From the NCBI RefSeq assembly GCF_947500405.1, contig NZ_CANMRY010000001.1:434001-498000 (forward strand): DNA of 64,000 nucleotides, written 5' to 3'. The notes under the pieces were generated by a model. It did not search any database, had not been told where the DNA came from, and saw only the letters and a program-made list of their open reading frames with translations. The position numbers and the translations under genes are program-made. Shown here piece after piece: positions 38,567 through 47,922 of the stretch (its first letter is position 1; the number at the start of each line of letters is the position of its first letter). This stretch comes from an uncultured Maribacter sp. (lineage in GTDB: Bacteria; Bacteroidota; Bacteroidia; Flavobacteriales; Flavobacteriaceae).

Positions 38567-39082
38567 TTAAATATACTCTGCAATACGTTTTAATAAAAAA
38601 GTTTCGCGCTCTATAGACATCCCTTTTTTTTCACTTGCGGCTATAGTTTTTTCATTATGCCTTATGGCTTCATGAATATTAACCCACACAGCTCTCATTC
38701 CATTTTTTGTTTCGTATTCTTCCATTTTTGATGCTCCAAGCTTCTTATTAATAGTACAGGTATAGCAATAAGAAATCATATGTTGCACATCATAATCTGG
38801 TTTATACCATGGCCTGTATTCTTCGTAAATTCCAAAAGGTTTTATATTCTTAATATTTTTTGCGCCAGTTTCTTCAATAAGTTCCCGCACCATGCCATCT
38901 ACTTTATCCTCGCTTGCATTTAACCCTCCACCTGGAAGGCTATAATCTTCATATCTTTCCGTATAAAGTAGTAAAATAGTATTCCCCTCTATTGCTATAC
39001 TACGAGTGGCTAATCTTGTAAAAACCGATTTATTATCTAACGTTTTTACTTCAGGGTGGTAATGGATTTTTAAAATTCGCAT
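38567..39082 (-). CDS. NUDIX hydrolase
   Basis: 171 residues, a single domain. The Nudix box runs from about residue 51 to 73 and reads GGGLNASED followed by VRELIEETG, fitting Gx5Ex7REx2EExG. There is no extra winged-helix domain, so it is not the NrtR-type regulator. Substrate is unknown (nucleoside diphosphate derivative). It stands alone, with AT-rich gaps on both sides. Confidence 0.9.
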   Translation of the reverse strand: MRILKIHYHPEVKTLDNKSVFTRLATRSIAIEGNTILLLYTERYEDYSLPGGGLNASEDKVDGMVRELIEETGAKNIKNIKPFGIYEEYRPWYKPDYDVQHMISYCYTCTINKKLGASKMEEYETKNGMRAVWVNIHEAIRHNEKTIAASEKKGMSIERETFLLKRIAEYI

Positions 39083-39733
39083 TGCGGATATGAATCTTTT
39101 TTCGCAAATATATAGTAACTATATTATTAGATTGCATATAATAACTTTATTTATACTTCTCTCCCCTATCTCATAAAAAAAGCTTTGTTTCTTTTAACTT
39201 TTATTATAGTTTTTAAAAAAATTACAAACTAATTAAGTAATCTATTACATAGGTTTTTCTTTATTAAAATATACATAAAAACTGTACCTTAATAAATACC
39301 CTCCAATAGGTATTGTGATATTTAATTAACTATTATAGTTTTGTTATTAATTTTTCTTGAATATTACACAATTTTATATATAGTATTATTAATTATAAAG
39401 TATATAAACTAACAACCCTTTGCAAAAACTTAGTTAATACTCGGGGGAACTATTGCTAGGAAAGTATGCGAAGGGTTTATTTACATTCTCTTATTCCAAA
39501 AGAGTAATACCTACATTAAAACTCACTTAGACAATCATTTATATACTTATTAAACCAAATAAAAACAGTACTTTTACAATAACGTTTTAGAATATGGCTG
39601 TTTTTTGAAGAATATACAAATGTTAATTTTTCATAACCAAAACTAAATTACATTATCCTTACGTTCCCCAAATTTCTAATAAACAAAGCATTTAACCTAT
39701 AAATGTATTACCCATAATAACAGTTTATAACGA
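39083..39733. other. Long intergenic region with a structured element
   Basis: 651 bp, mostly very AT-rich. It contains one GC-richer island at 39414-39477 that folds well (listed separately). The PAS-LuxR gene starts 256 bp after it. No gene is seen. Confidence 0.5.
39414..39477. ncRNA. Candidate structured RNA element (11-bp closing stem, possible pseudoknot)
   Basis: AACCCTTTGCA (39414-39424) pairs with TGCGAAGGGTT (39467-39477) with one G-U wobble. Inside, TAGTT (39431-39435) can pair with AACTA (39448-39452), and TACT of that loop (39438-39441) with AGTA (39463-39466), an H-type pseudoknot arrangement. The island is richer in G and C than its surroundings. No known riboswitch class matches in my memory. 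Strand is undecided; the plus strand would make it a leader of the PAS-LuxR gene. Confidence 0.4.
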
Positions 39734-40474
39734 ATGAGAGAAAATGAGGAAATAAAAAACTTGCGTAAAAATATACAAGAAAACTTAGGGACATCTCACA
39801 AAAAATCTGAAGACTACGATTATTTTAATAATTTCCCTTTAAATAGTAAACAATGTTTATACGTTGCAAATTGGAGATCTAGAGGTATTGTTTATGAAAA
39901 AGGTCTTGAAAATTTAACTGGATACAAACTAGAAGAATTTAATACCGAGGATATTATTTCTTACACCCACCCAGAAGATAGGGAACTTGTAAAAAACATT
40001 ACAAAAGGGGTTGTAACGCATGTTGTTAATACTCCAATACAAGATGGAGAAGCTAATTTGTTACTTTCTTTTAGGTTTTTAAAAAAAGATAGTACATATT
40101 GCAAACTTTTAGTACAATCTTCTGTACTAGAAAGAGATGAAGAAGGTAAAATGATAAGTAATTTTTCTTTACTTACAGATATTTCTTTTCTAGAAACTCA
40201 TGATCGAGTAGAGTGGAATTTTCAAGCAAATGAATTAGACTTAATTGAGTTTAAGAAAGTAATTTATAATTTGTATTCTAACTTTTATACTAAAAGAGAA
40301 AAAGAGATTATACATTTAATTGAACAAAAAAAAACATCAAGAGAAATTGCAGACCAATTATCTCTTAGTAAATTAACGGTACAAACACACCGAAAAAACA
40401 TTCTAAGAAAAGCTAAATCACATTCTATAGATGATGTTTTGTCTTTTTGTAAAAAGAATGGGATTATAGATTAA
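39734..40474 (+). CDS. PAS domain-LuxR-type HTH regulator
   Basis: 246 residues. Residues about 40-155 look like a PAS fold (GIVYEKGLENLTGYKLEEF, TDISFLE end). Residues about 178-240 are a LuxR/GerE helix-turn-helix (TKREKEIIHLIEQKKTSREIA, VQTHRKNILRKA). No receiver or kinase domain is present, so the input would be a ligand or redox signal on the PAS domain. Such single-component proteins are common in Flavobacteriia. The target genes are unknown; it precedes the exonuclease gene by 69 bp on the same strand. Confidence 0.88.
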   Translation: MRENEEIKNLRKNIQENLGTSHKKSEDYDYFNNFPLNSKQCLYVANWRSRGIVYEKGLENLTGYKLEEFNTEDIISYTHPEDRELVKNITKGVVTHVVNTPIQDGEANLLLSFRFLKKDSTYCKLLVQSSVLERDEEGKMISNFSLLTDISFLETHDRVEWNFQANELDLIEFKKVIYNLYSNFYTKREKEIIHLIEQKKTSREIADQLSLSKLTVQTHRKNILRKAKSHSIDDVLSFCKKNGIID

Positions 40475-40543
40475 GTCTAGTTTTTTTATAGAGTTTTGCT
40501 AGAAAACACATATATTTCTTAACTTTCCAATTAAGAATATTAG

Positions 40544-41929
40544 ATGTATACCATAATTGATATAGAAACTACGGGAAATGGAATTAAAGGAAATAAAATT
40601 ACCGAAATTTCTATTTTTAAGTATGATGGTAATGATCTTGTTGAAGAGTATACAAGTTTAGTTAATCCTGAGTGTGAAATTTCTTATTTTATTACTAGCC
40701 TAACTGGTATAGATAATACTATGGTTCGTAATGCCCCTACCATAAAAGAAATTGCTTCAAAAATAATAGAGATTACAAAGGACACCATATTTGTAGCACA
40801 TAGTGTTGGATTTGACTACAATGTAATTAAAAATGAATTAGAGAATATTGGAATACCCTTTAGCAGAAAAAAATTGTGTACCGTTAGGTTATCCAGAAAA
40901 CTAATTCCTGGCTTAAAATCTTATAGTTTAGGAAAATTATGCACTGCTTTAGAAATACCTCTAAATAATAGACACAGAGCTAGAGGAGATGCCCAAGCTA
41001 CTTTACTCCTTTTTAAAAAGCTTTTAAATGCTAAAAATGCAACGCACGTTTTTAACTCTTTTTTAAACTCTAGGTCTCAAGAAAACACATTACCACCTGC
41101 CCTACCTAAAGAAGAGTTTAATAAACTACCCAATAAAGCGGGGATTTATTATTTTAAAAATGAAAAAAACATAAGTATATACATTGGAAAAGCTATTAAT
41201 ATAAAAAAAAGAGTTCTAAGTCATTTTTATAATAAAACAACAAAAGAAATTGAAATGTGTTCCAAAACTGCACATTTAGATTTTAAGCCTTCTGGTAATG
41301 AACTTATAGCATTATTAATGGAATCTGCTGCTATAAAAAAAGAAATGCCAAACTATAATAGAGCGCAAAAAAGAACTGCATTACAATATGGTATTTTTAG
41401 TTATGAAGACCGTAACGGTATTTTACATATTGCTTATAATAAAATAAAATCTGCTCCAAATGCCGTGCAACATTTTTTTAGTGTTACAGACTGTAGGCTA
41501 GCATTAGAGAAAATATGTGAAGGGTATAATTTATGTCCTAAATATTGTCATTTACAAGAGAATATTACACACTGCTCCCATTATAAAATTAAAAAATGTA
41601 ACGGTATTTGTAAACAACAAGAAACAACAGTACAATATAATGAAAGAGTAAAATTAGCTCTAAGGGATTTAAAAACATCTAATGATAGTTATTTTATAAA
41701 AGAACAAGGAAGAACTAAAGACGAAATAGGAATAGTAGCTGTTTTGGAAGGCCAGTATAAAGGTTATGCTTTTATTCCAATAGAAGAACAAATAAATAAT
41801 ATTGAGGAGTTAGAGTCTTTTATTATTCCGCAAAAGAATAATCTAGATGCACTTAAAATTATAGAAAGTTATACGTACAAAAAACCGCATAATGTAATTT
41901 ATCTATCTCCTAAAGAAGAGCATATTTAA
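40544..41929 (+). CDS. DnaQ-like 3'-5' exonuclease fused to UvrC-type GIY-YIG nuclease
   Basis: 461 residues. The N-terminal DEDDh exonuclease has D6/E8 in DIETTG, FVAHSVGFD (about 85-93) and HRARGDAQAT (about 145-154). The GIY-YIG domain starts at about residue 198 (GIYYF at 200, YIGKA about 212, then KKRVLSHF). A four-cysteine cluster around 325-362 (LCPKYC, HCSHY, CNGIC) corresponds to the UvrC Fe-S region. There is no UvrC HhH or RNase H-like end, as in Cho-type proteins fused to exonuclease. Likely role: DNA repair incision and trimming. Confidence 0.9.
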   Translation: MYTIIDIETTGNGIKGNKITEISIFKYDGNDLVEEYTSLVNPECEISYFITSLTGIDNTMVRNAPTIKEIASKIIEITKDTIFVAHSVGFDYNVIKNELENIGIPFSRKKLCTVRLSRKLIPGLKSYSLGKLCTALEIPLNNRHRARGDAQATLLLFKKLLNAKNATHVFNSFLNSRSQENTLPPALPKEEFNKLPNKAGIYYFKNEKNISIYIGKAINIKKRVLSHFYNKTTKEIEMCSKTAHLDFKPSGNELIALLMESAAIKKEMPNYNRAQKRTALQYGIFSYEDRNGILHIAYNKIKSAPNAVQHFFSVTDCRLALEKICEGYNLCPKYCHLQENITHCSHYKIKKCNGICKQQETTVQYNERVKLALRDLKTSNDSYFIKEQGRTKDEIGIVAVLEGQYKGYAFIPIEEQINNIEELESFIIPQKNNLDALKIIESYTYKKPHNVIYLSPKEEHI

Positions 41930-42030
41930 TTTCGTTGTCTTTTAAATTTTTTAATCATTTGGTAAGCAAACAAAAGCCATAAAACAAAAATGATAGATAT
42001 AAGAACTATATATAGTAAAATAAAATTCAT
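41926..42030 (-). CDS. Possible 34-residue single-span membrane protein
   Basis: ATG at 42030, stop at 41926, overlapping the end of the exonuclease gene by 4 nt tail-to-tail. The product has one long hydrophobic helix (LLYIVLISIIFVLWLLFAY) and a basic tail (KKFKRQR), as in real small membrane proteins. No homologue is recognised. Moderate chance of being genuine. Confidence 0.4.
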   Translation of the reverse strand: MNFILLYIVLISIIFVLWLLFAYQMIKKFKRQRN

Positions 42031-42212
42031 ATCTATTTTTAATTTAAAAGAGTTGATGCCTATAATTAGCTATATATAAATACAGACATCAACTAACCAC
42101 TAACCATTAATTTTTCTTCAATACTATAACTTACAAATATACTTTTTAGTATACAATATGTAGTTTTATTCCTACATGAATATAGATAAAATATTTATAA
42201 CAAACTAAAAAA

Positions 42213-42249
42213 GGTGATAAATTAATACATGACGCATTAATTTATCACC
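42213..42249 (-). terminator. Strong hairpin terminator, probably bidirectional
   Basis: GGTGATAAATTAAT (42213-42226) pairs perfectly with ATTAATTTATCACC (42236-42249). The minus-strand side ends in a run of five Ts and the plus side in CTTTT. It terminates the 42295-42417 small gene on the minus strand. Confidence 0.8.
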
Positions 42250-42294
42250 CTTTTATATTTAAAATATTATATACGATAGCTAAAGAGCTACTCC

Positions 42295-42417
42295 TTACTT
42301 TTTACCACTATTCATAAAAACTACTAACACTCCTATTAAAATTAAGACTACTACTCCAAAAACACCAATCATTACAATACCATTGGACCAATCTACTAAA
42401 GGAAAAACATGTGCCAT
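42295..42417 (-). CDS. Small 40-residue membrane protein
   Basis: ATG at 42417, stop at 42295. The product begins MAHVFPLVDWSNGIVMIG, has a hydrophobic segment of about 22 residues and ends in NSGKK. A strong terminator lies 45 bp after the stop, and the frame has normal codon use, so I consider it real. The function is unknown; neighbours are a second small membrane protein and sulfur-handling genes. Confidence 0.55.
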   Translation of the reverse strand: MAHVFPLVDWSNGIVMIGVFGVVVLILIGVLVVFMNSGKK

Positions 42418-42513
42418 TTTTTAAAGTTTTATTATTTACATAAAATTACACAAGCAAAGCCTTTAAAAATATGATATATGTCAGTTCATATTTTTTATGA
42501 TTTTAGGATACAC

Positions 42514-42720
42514 TTATTTAAAAAAGTACATTATTAAAAATGTTCCTGCAGAACTAACAAATATAGAACTTTGCCAGAAATAAACTTTATTTCCCCAAAT
42601 GGTTAACCATTTTTTTCCAAATTCTTTTTTAACATATACTCTAAGAACTTTAGAATACAAAAAATTTATAACTAAAAAAGTTACTAATGCTATTGCTATT
42701 ACACCACTCATTTTTTCCAT
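42514..42720 (-). CDS. Small hypothetical membrane protein (68 aa)
   Basis: 68 residues with two predicted membrane helices (about 6-24 and 46-66) joined by a basic loop (KKEFGKKW). ATG at 42720. It lies 45 bp downstream of the persulfide dioxygenase-rhodanese gene on the same strand and is probably co-transcribed. I do not recognise the family. A role in sulfur handling is guessed from position only. Confidence 0.6.
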   Translation of the reverse strand: MEKMSGVIAIALVTFLVINFLYSKVLRVYVKKEFGKKWLTIWGNKVYFWQSSIFVSSAGTFLIMYFFK

Positions 42721-42765
42721 AAACTAAATTTTTAAAAGTTGTATTATTTTATAAATCGTTAGTAA

Positions 42766-44175
42766 CTATAAAGTAGTTGGGCAAACAAATTCTGATACTT
42801 CGATATTAGATTTTTTAATTGCGGCAAACCCACCAGCAACATCAACCAAATTATGTATACCTCTACTTTTTAAAATAGATGCGGCTATAACAGAACGATA
42901 GCCTCCTGCACAATGTACATAAAAAATTTCCTTTTCTGGAAATTCTCTTAAATAATTATTTAAATCGTTCAATGGCGTGTGCTTTGCATTTTTAACATGC
43001 TCTGATTGGTATTCTCCAATTTTACGAACATCAAAAACCAGTGTATTAGAGGTGTTTAAAACATCTTCTAAATCTGCTGCTGCAACAGAGGATATAGTAT
43101 CAAAATCTTTTCCAGAATCTTTCCAGCTTTTTAAACCTCCTTTTAGATACCCAATAGTGCCATCAAAACCAACTCTAGATAAACGTATTACTGCTTCTTC
43201 TTCTTTTCCTTCTGGTATAACAAGTAATATTGGCTGTTTTACATCTGCAATTAAAGCGCCAACCCAAGGAGCAAAATCTCCATTTAAACCAATAAATATG
43301 GAACGCGGAATATGCTCTTTTACAAACTCTGTCTGGGTTCTTACATCTAAAACAATAGCTCCTGTAGTATTCGCCAAATTTTCGAACGCATCTGGTGATA
43401 ATGGTGTTTTTCCTCTATCTAAAACAACATCTATATCTTCATAACCTTCTTTATTCATCTTTACATTTAAAGGAAAATATTTTGGTGGAGGCATTAATCC
43501 ATCAGTCACCTCTTTTACAAATTCTTCTTTAGTCATATCTGCCCTTAATGCATAATTCATTTTTTTCTGATTCCCCAATGTATCCACTGTTTCTTTCATC
43601 ATGTTTTTACCACACGCAGAACCAGCTCCATGTGCTGGGTATACTATAACATCATCTGCTAAAGGCATAATTTTATTTCGCAAACTATTAAATAGGGTTT
43701 CTGCTAATTGTTCTTGTGTTAAATCTGCTGCTTTTTGTGCTAAATCTGGTCTCCCAACATCTCCTAGAAACAAAGTATCTCCAGAGAAAATAGCATAGTC
43801 TTTACCATTTTTATCTTTTATTAAATAGGTTGTACTCTCCATAGTATGTCCAGGAGTGTGTAAAACTTTAATAATTAATTCCCCTAATTTAAACTCCTGA
43901 TTGTCTTCTGCAATTACGGCATCAAAAGAAGGGTTTGCAGTTGGTCCATAAATTATTGGTGCGCCAGTTTCTTTAGATAAGGTTATATGACCGCTAACAA
44001 AATCTGCATGAAAATGGGTTTCAAAAATATATTTTATAGTAGCATTAGCTTCTTTTGCCTTTTTTAAATAAGGCGCAACCTCTCTTAGAGGATCTATAAT
44101 TGCAACTTCTCCTTTACTTTCTATATAATAAGCACCTTGCGCTAAACAACCTGTATAAATTTGCTCTATTCTCAT
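42766..44175 (-). CDS. Persulfide dioxygenase-rhodanese fusion (CstB/BlhA-like)
   Basis: 469 residues. The metallo-beta-lactamase domain (1-235) has H54, H56, D58 in THFHAD and H63, then HTPGHTMES and FSGDTLFLGDVGR, as in ETHE1-type persulfide dioxygenases. The first rhodanese-like domain (about 260-360) has VIPEGK in place of a catalytic cysteine, so it is inactive. The second (about 370-460) has the active loop with C422 (CAGGYRS). The same order is known from CstB of Staphylococcus. The enzyme would oxidise persulfides to sulfite and form thiosulfate. It is 53 bp downstream of a SulP permease gene, a natural partner for exporting the sulfur oxyanions. Confidence 0.93.
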   Translation of the reverse strand: MRIEQIYTGCLAQGAYYIESKGEVAIIDPLREVAPYLKKAKEANATIKYIFETHFHADFVSGHITLSKETGAPIIYGPTANPSFDAVIAEDNQEFKLGELIIKVLHTPGHTMESTTYLIKDKNGKDYAIFSGDTLFLGDVGRPDLAQKAADLTQEQLAETLFNSLRNKIMPLADDVIVYPAHGAGSACGKNMMKETVDTLGNQKKMNYALRADMTKEEFVKEVTDGLMPPPKYFPLNVKMNKEGYEDIDVVLDRGKTPLSPDAFENLANTTGAIVLDVRTQTEFVKEHIPRSIFIGLNGDFAPWVGALIADVKQPILLVIPEGKEEEAVIRLSRVGFDGTIGYLKGGLKSWKDSGKDFDTISSVAAADLEDVLNTSNTLVFDVRKIGEYQSEHVKNAKHTPLNDLNNYLREFPEKEIFYVHCAGGYRSVIAASILKSRGIHNLVDVAGGFAAIKKSNIEVSEFVCPTTL

Positions 44176-44228
44176 AACTGTGAATTAGTATACAAAACTA
44201 TAAATTAATTTAATATTCTTTTGTAACA

Positions 44229-45959
44229 TTAGTCACTGTTCATCCTATTCTGATGAGCTATTTTAAAACCCAATCCTGTCTGTCTTTTTGGATTATTGAA
44301 TTGCATTACTGCTTCATTTGTTTTTACAAATAAATTATCTTTTTTTAAAACTTCTATAATTCCGCTAGAATATAATATATCTCTAGTAGGCCCTATAGCA
44401 CCTGCTATATAAAAGTTTATATGTTTACTTTTTAATTCTTTTATTAACTTTTTTAGCATACTAGCTGCTGTAGAATCTATATAATTAATTGCTTCTGCAT
44501 TTAAAACAATACCTCTTAAATTTGTGCCTTTTTTTTCGATACATCTATCTATTTCTTTTTTAAAATAGGATGCATTTGCAAAATATAATTGTGCATCAAA
44601 ACGAACTATTAATAAATTATCTTGTATAAAAACATCCTCTCCAAATCTATTAATGTTTTTATAGTATTCTGTTCCTTTTATATTTCCTAGAACGGCAAAA
44701 TGCGGATTAGAGGTACGGTATACCATTAATAAAAGTGAAATTAAGACTCCAACTAATATTCCCTCTTTAATGCCTATAAAGAGTGTTATTAAAAAAGTAA
44801 TTAACAGAACAAAAAACTCATCTTTTCTATGTTTTAATAACCTTTTAGCATATTCTAAATCTATTAATCCAAAAACCGAAACCATTATTATACTTGCCAA
44901 AACCGCTTTGGGTAAATAATAAAATATTGGTGTTAAATAAAGTAACGTTATTACCACCATTATTACAGAAAATAAGGCCGCTAAATTGGTTTTTGCTCCA
45001 GCTTCACTATTTATGGCCGACCTAGAAAAACTTGCAGTCACCGGGTATGCCTGAAAAAAAGAACCCATTACATTAGAAGAGCCTATCGCTATTAATTCTT
45101 TATTAGCATCTATAGTTTCTTCGCCTGTTTTTTCTTCCATAGCCTTACCTATAGAAATAGCCTCTAAATAACCCACCATTGCTAAAGCTATTGCCATTAC
45201 CCATAAATCTTTTACCACTACTAAACTAATATTTGGTAGTTTAAAAGAAGGTAAACCACTTGGTACTTTACCAACCAAACTAACTCCAAAATTTTCTAAT
45301 TCAAAAAAGTAAACGATTGTAATTCCTATAATTACTACGATGAGTATAGATGGTATTTTTTTATTTACTTTTTTAAGCAAAATAATTAATAGTATTCCTA
45401 TAGCTCCTATTAGCAAATCATATTTATTTGTTTCTGTAATTTTTAAAAAAACATTAACTAACAATTCATGAAAATAGGCTGCTCTTTCTACTTTTATTCC
45501 TAGTAAGTGTTTAATTTGACTAAAAATGATAATTAATGCTGCTGCAGAAGTAAAACCACTTATTACAGGTCTTGATAAATAGTTTACTAAAAAACCCATT
45601 TTTAAAACACCTAATAGTATTTGTGTTGCTCCTACTAAAAATGCAAGAACAATTACCATGGCAATATAGTTTTCTACACTAGTAATAGCCAAAGTTCCTA
45701 AGCTGGCGGCTACCAAAAGGGAATCCATAGCAACAGGCCCTACAGCTACCTGCCTTGATGTTCCTAAAAAAACGTATGTAAGTATTGGTAGTAAAGATGC
45801 ATACAAACCGTATACAGGTGGTAAACCAGCAATCATAGCATACGCCATTCCTTGCGGAATAAGAATAATACCTACGGTAAGCCCAGCTATTATATCTTTA
45901 GATAAGTATGCTTTTTTGTAGGTTCCTAACCATTGTAGAAATGGAAAAAATTTTAACAT
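44229..45959 (-). CDS. SulP-family anion permease with STAS domain
   Basis: 576 residues. The transmembrane core (about 15-425) starts with the SulP signature GLTVGIILIPQGMAYAMIAGLPPVYGLY-like block, and the STAS domain covers about 435-545 with the conserved ILNAEAINYIDSTAASML strand-helix. SulP proteins carry sulfate, bicarbonate or other anions; substrate is not predictable. Position just upstream of the persulfide dioxygenase suggests a sulfur oxyanion. It might also help dispose of sulfate released by the sulfatases, which is a guess. Confidence 0.93.
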   Translation of the reverse strand: MLKFFPFLQWLGTYKKAYLSKDIIAGLTVGIILIPQGMAYAMIAGLPPVYGLYASLLPILTYVFLGTSRQVAVGPVAMDSLLVAASLGTLAITSVENYIAMVIVLAFLVGATQILLGVLKMGFLVNYLSRPVISGFTSAAALIIIFSQIKHLLGIKVERAAYFHELLVNVFLKITETNKYDLLIGAIGILLIILLKKVNKKIPSILIVVIIGITIVYFFELENFGVSLVGKVPSGLPSFKLPNISLVVVKDLWVMAIALAMVGYLEAISIGKAMEEKTGEETIDANKELIAIGSSNVMGSFFQAYPVTASFSRSAINSEAGAKTNLAALFSVIMVVITLLYLTPIFYYLPKAVLASIIMVSVFGLIDLEYAKRLLKHRKDEFFVLLITFLITLFIGIKEGILVGVLISLLLMVYRTSNPHFAVLGNIKGTEYYKNINRFGEDVFIQDNLLIVRFDAQLYFANASYFKKEIDRCIEKKGTNLRGIVLNAEAINYIDSTAASMLKKLIKELKSKHINFYIAGAIGPTRDILYSSGIIEVLKKDNLFVKTNEAVMQFNNPKRQTGLGFKIAHQNRMNSD

Positions 45960-46683
45960 TTTACAAATTTAAGCTATTCTACGAAAACGACTACTTAATG
46001 TCCCCTCCTACTGGTAAACCACTAAGTACTTTTTTCTAGAAAAACATTTTTATTCATTGTTTTCTTACTAGAAATATCTTCATAAAATTCTAAAACTTTC
46101 TGAAGGCTTAAAAAAGATCCATTATGCATATAAGGAGCAATAAATATTAAATTACGCTATGTTATGTTATGTTGGCGTTTTAAAAGCATAGCTCCTATTT
46201 AATCCGCTATCTATCTCTTTAATTTTTATATTTTCTAGTACTCCCACTTAATGATAGACTAAATCTTGTCCTAGCTCATTAAAAGCAGTATTTAAAACGG
46301 TATGGGTATTTCTCTTAGTAATAGTATAATATTAGAAGAATTAAAGGTTCTTTAGTGCCAAATATTTTAGCATTAATTCCTATGGACACATCTAAAAAAA
46401 TCTGCGTACCCTGTACTAGGATGATAGCAAGTTACACAAGCAATAACTTTACAACTCGATAAAATTGGGTTATACAATAGCAACTTCCCTAAAGCTACTT
46501 CGTCTTTGGTATTTTCATTATTTATTGGATTTTTTACCCTTATACTGTGCCGCAAATACAATAATATTGCCTCTTTAGATAAGAAAACTGTTTTCTCCTA
46601 AACTTTATCTCTACAGTTCCAAAAAAACAACTATTAAAAAGAAGAAATTAAATGTTTTTTGGTAACGAATAAATTTATATAAT
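45960..46683. other. Gap between SulP and aldose-epimerase genes, filled by the peroxidase pseudogene
   Basis: 724 bp. Most of it is the decayed peroxidase listed separately. The first 50 bp and the last 120 bp show no features I can support. Confidence 0.6.
46010..46561 (-). pseudogene. Decayed di-heme cytochrome c peroxidase (MauG/CcpA-like)
   Basis: Reading the minus strand gives peroxidase pieces in the correct order but broken by stops and frameshifts. EVALGKLLLYNPILSS lies near 46480, then CVTCYHP (46421-46442). RNTHTVLNTAFNELGQDL follows around 46300, DSGLNRSYAFKTPT around 46200 and IFIAPYMHNGS around 46130. In intact members the heme site is CxxCH; here the ligand histidine is replaced by tyrosine (CVTCY). 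The N-terminal signal and a further heme site are not found. Evidence is family recognition of motif order, and the breaks are visible directly. Confidence 0.8.
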
Positions 46684-47460
46684 TTAGAATACTTTTATTG
46701 TAATTTTAAAAGTATCTTCCTTTGCCTCTTGTATTTTAAATCCGTTGTGTAAATCATCTTGCGACACAGCATAAGGGTAAAAAGATATAGGTTCCACACA
46801 AAGCATATTAGATACTTCTGTCCAAAGCATGAAATTACTAAACCCCTGTGTCTTTATCTCTACTTTCTTTTCATCAACTAAAGTTATTGTATCGCAATCT
46901 AATACAGGCAATGCTCTACTACCAGCTTTTAATACTTCTGGCAACGTAACTTTTGTATTATTTGCATTAATTTCTGGCGTATTAGAATGAAGTTTAAAAG
47001 CAGGATGGTATCCTACCATATATGGCATTCCTTTATCGCCTCTAATTTTAAATTTTATTTCCAATCCCGCATCAGACAACTTAAAAACTTTAAAAAAACT
47101 AAAGTTATAAGGCCAAGACAAAAATTCTACGTTAGACTTACTAGGGTATTTTGAGTTTTTTACAACTTTACCCGGAAAATATTCTTTTTTGAATGTTGCT
47201 ATAGTAGAGGTTACCTCCATACGGCCATAAACCATTTCTCGTAATAGACCATGCTGATCCTGGGTTGCAGGTCCTTTTGGTGTTTCTACTTTAAAACAAG
47301 CTTCATTTGTTGGCCCTATAATTGGAAACATTTCTGTATCTGAATTTCGCCATCCTGGACTTCCTTTTTGGTGTATTACCTCATAACCATCAACTTGGTA
47401 ACTAACCAACTCTCCTGCATCAATTTTCACAATCTGATTTCCTAAAATAAGTTCTACCAT
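46684..47460 (-). CDS. Aldose 1-epimerase-like (galactose mutarotase superfamily) protein
   Basis: 258 residues, all beta. Conserved landmarks include an early EVIHQKGSPGWRN, the DQHGLLREM block (about 88-96), a PYMVGYHPAFKL strand carrying the catalytic-type histidine (about 155-167), and CVEPISFYPYAV near the C-terminus. These fit YeaD/LacX-like epimerases, which interconvert sugar anomers, though several members have no known activity. It stands alone, between the pseudogene and a 460-bp gap. A role for PUL sugars is possible but not supported by an operator. Confidence 0.82.
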   Translation of the reverse strand: MVELILGNQIVKIDAGELVSYQVDGYEVIHQKGSPGWRNSDTEMFPIIGPTNEACFKVETPKGPATQDQHGLLREMVYGRMEVTSTIATFKKEYFPGKVVKNSKYPSKSNVEFLSWPYNFSFFKVFKLSDAGLEIKFKIRGDKGMPYMVGYHPAFKLHSNTPEINANNTKVTLPEVLKAGSRALPVLDCDTITLVDEKKVEIKTQGFSNFMLWTEVSNMLCVEPISFYPYAVSQDDLHNGFKIQEAKEDTFKITIKVF

Positions 47461-47922
47461 ATTACAAATTTAAAGTCCATATTTGAGTGTTAATTAGATA
47501 TAATTTATAAGAATTTTCCTTCAAAAATACCTACAGTTTTTTAAACTGAGAAAATAATTACTAATTAATTTTTCCTTTATAATCTTTGAAATCATAAGCC
47601 TCTATTTAACAACTATTTAGAATTATAACTCTATGAGGTTTCTAAAAATAAATCAAAATTATTATACGCTAAAAATTACTGTTATTTTCTGAAATTTTTA
47701 ATACTAAACTTGTAGGGTAGTAATTATTTAATATAGTATTTACAATTCCGCTAAAACACCTATGTTTTTAATTAAGACAACATCTAATTGTAATAAAATT
47801 TACGATTATTATTCTATTTTTACAAATCTTCTGTATTTTTAATTATAGAATAGATGAAATTTAATGTATTTCGTAATTTTTTAAATTCTAAAATATATAC
47901 TTTCAAGAAATTTATAAATGGT
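47461..47922. other. Empty intergenic region
   Basis: 462 bp, extremely AT-rich, containing no open frame, terminator or repeat that I can support. It presumably holds the promoter of the 46684-47460 gene. Confidence 0.5.

Noticed and set aside
40181..40474. Possible receiver-domain response regulator because of the LuxR-type end
   Set aside because: There is no phospho-acceptor aspartate domain; the N-terminal part reads as PAS.
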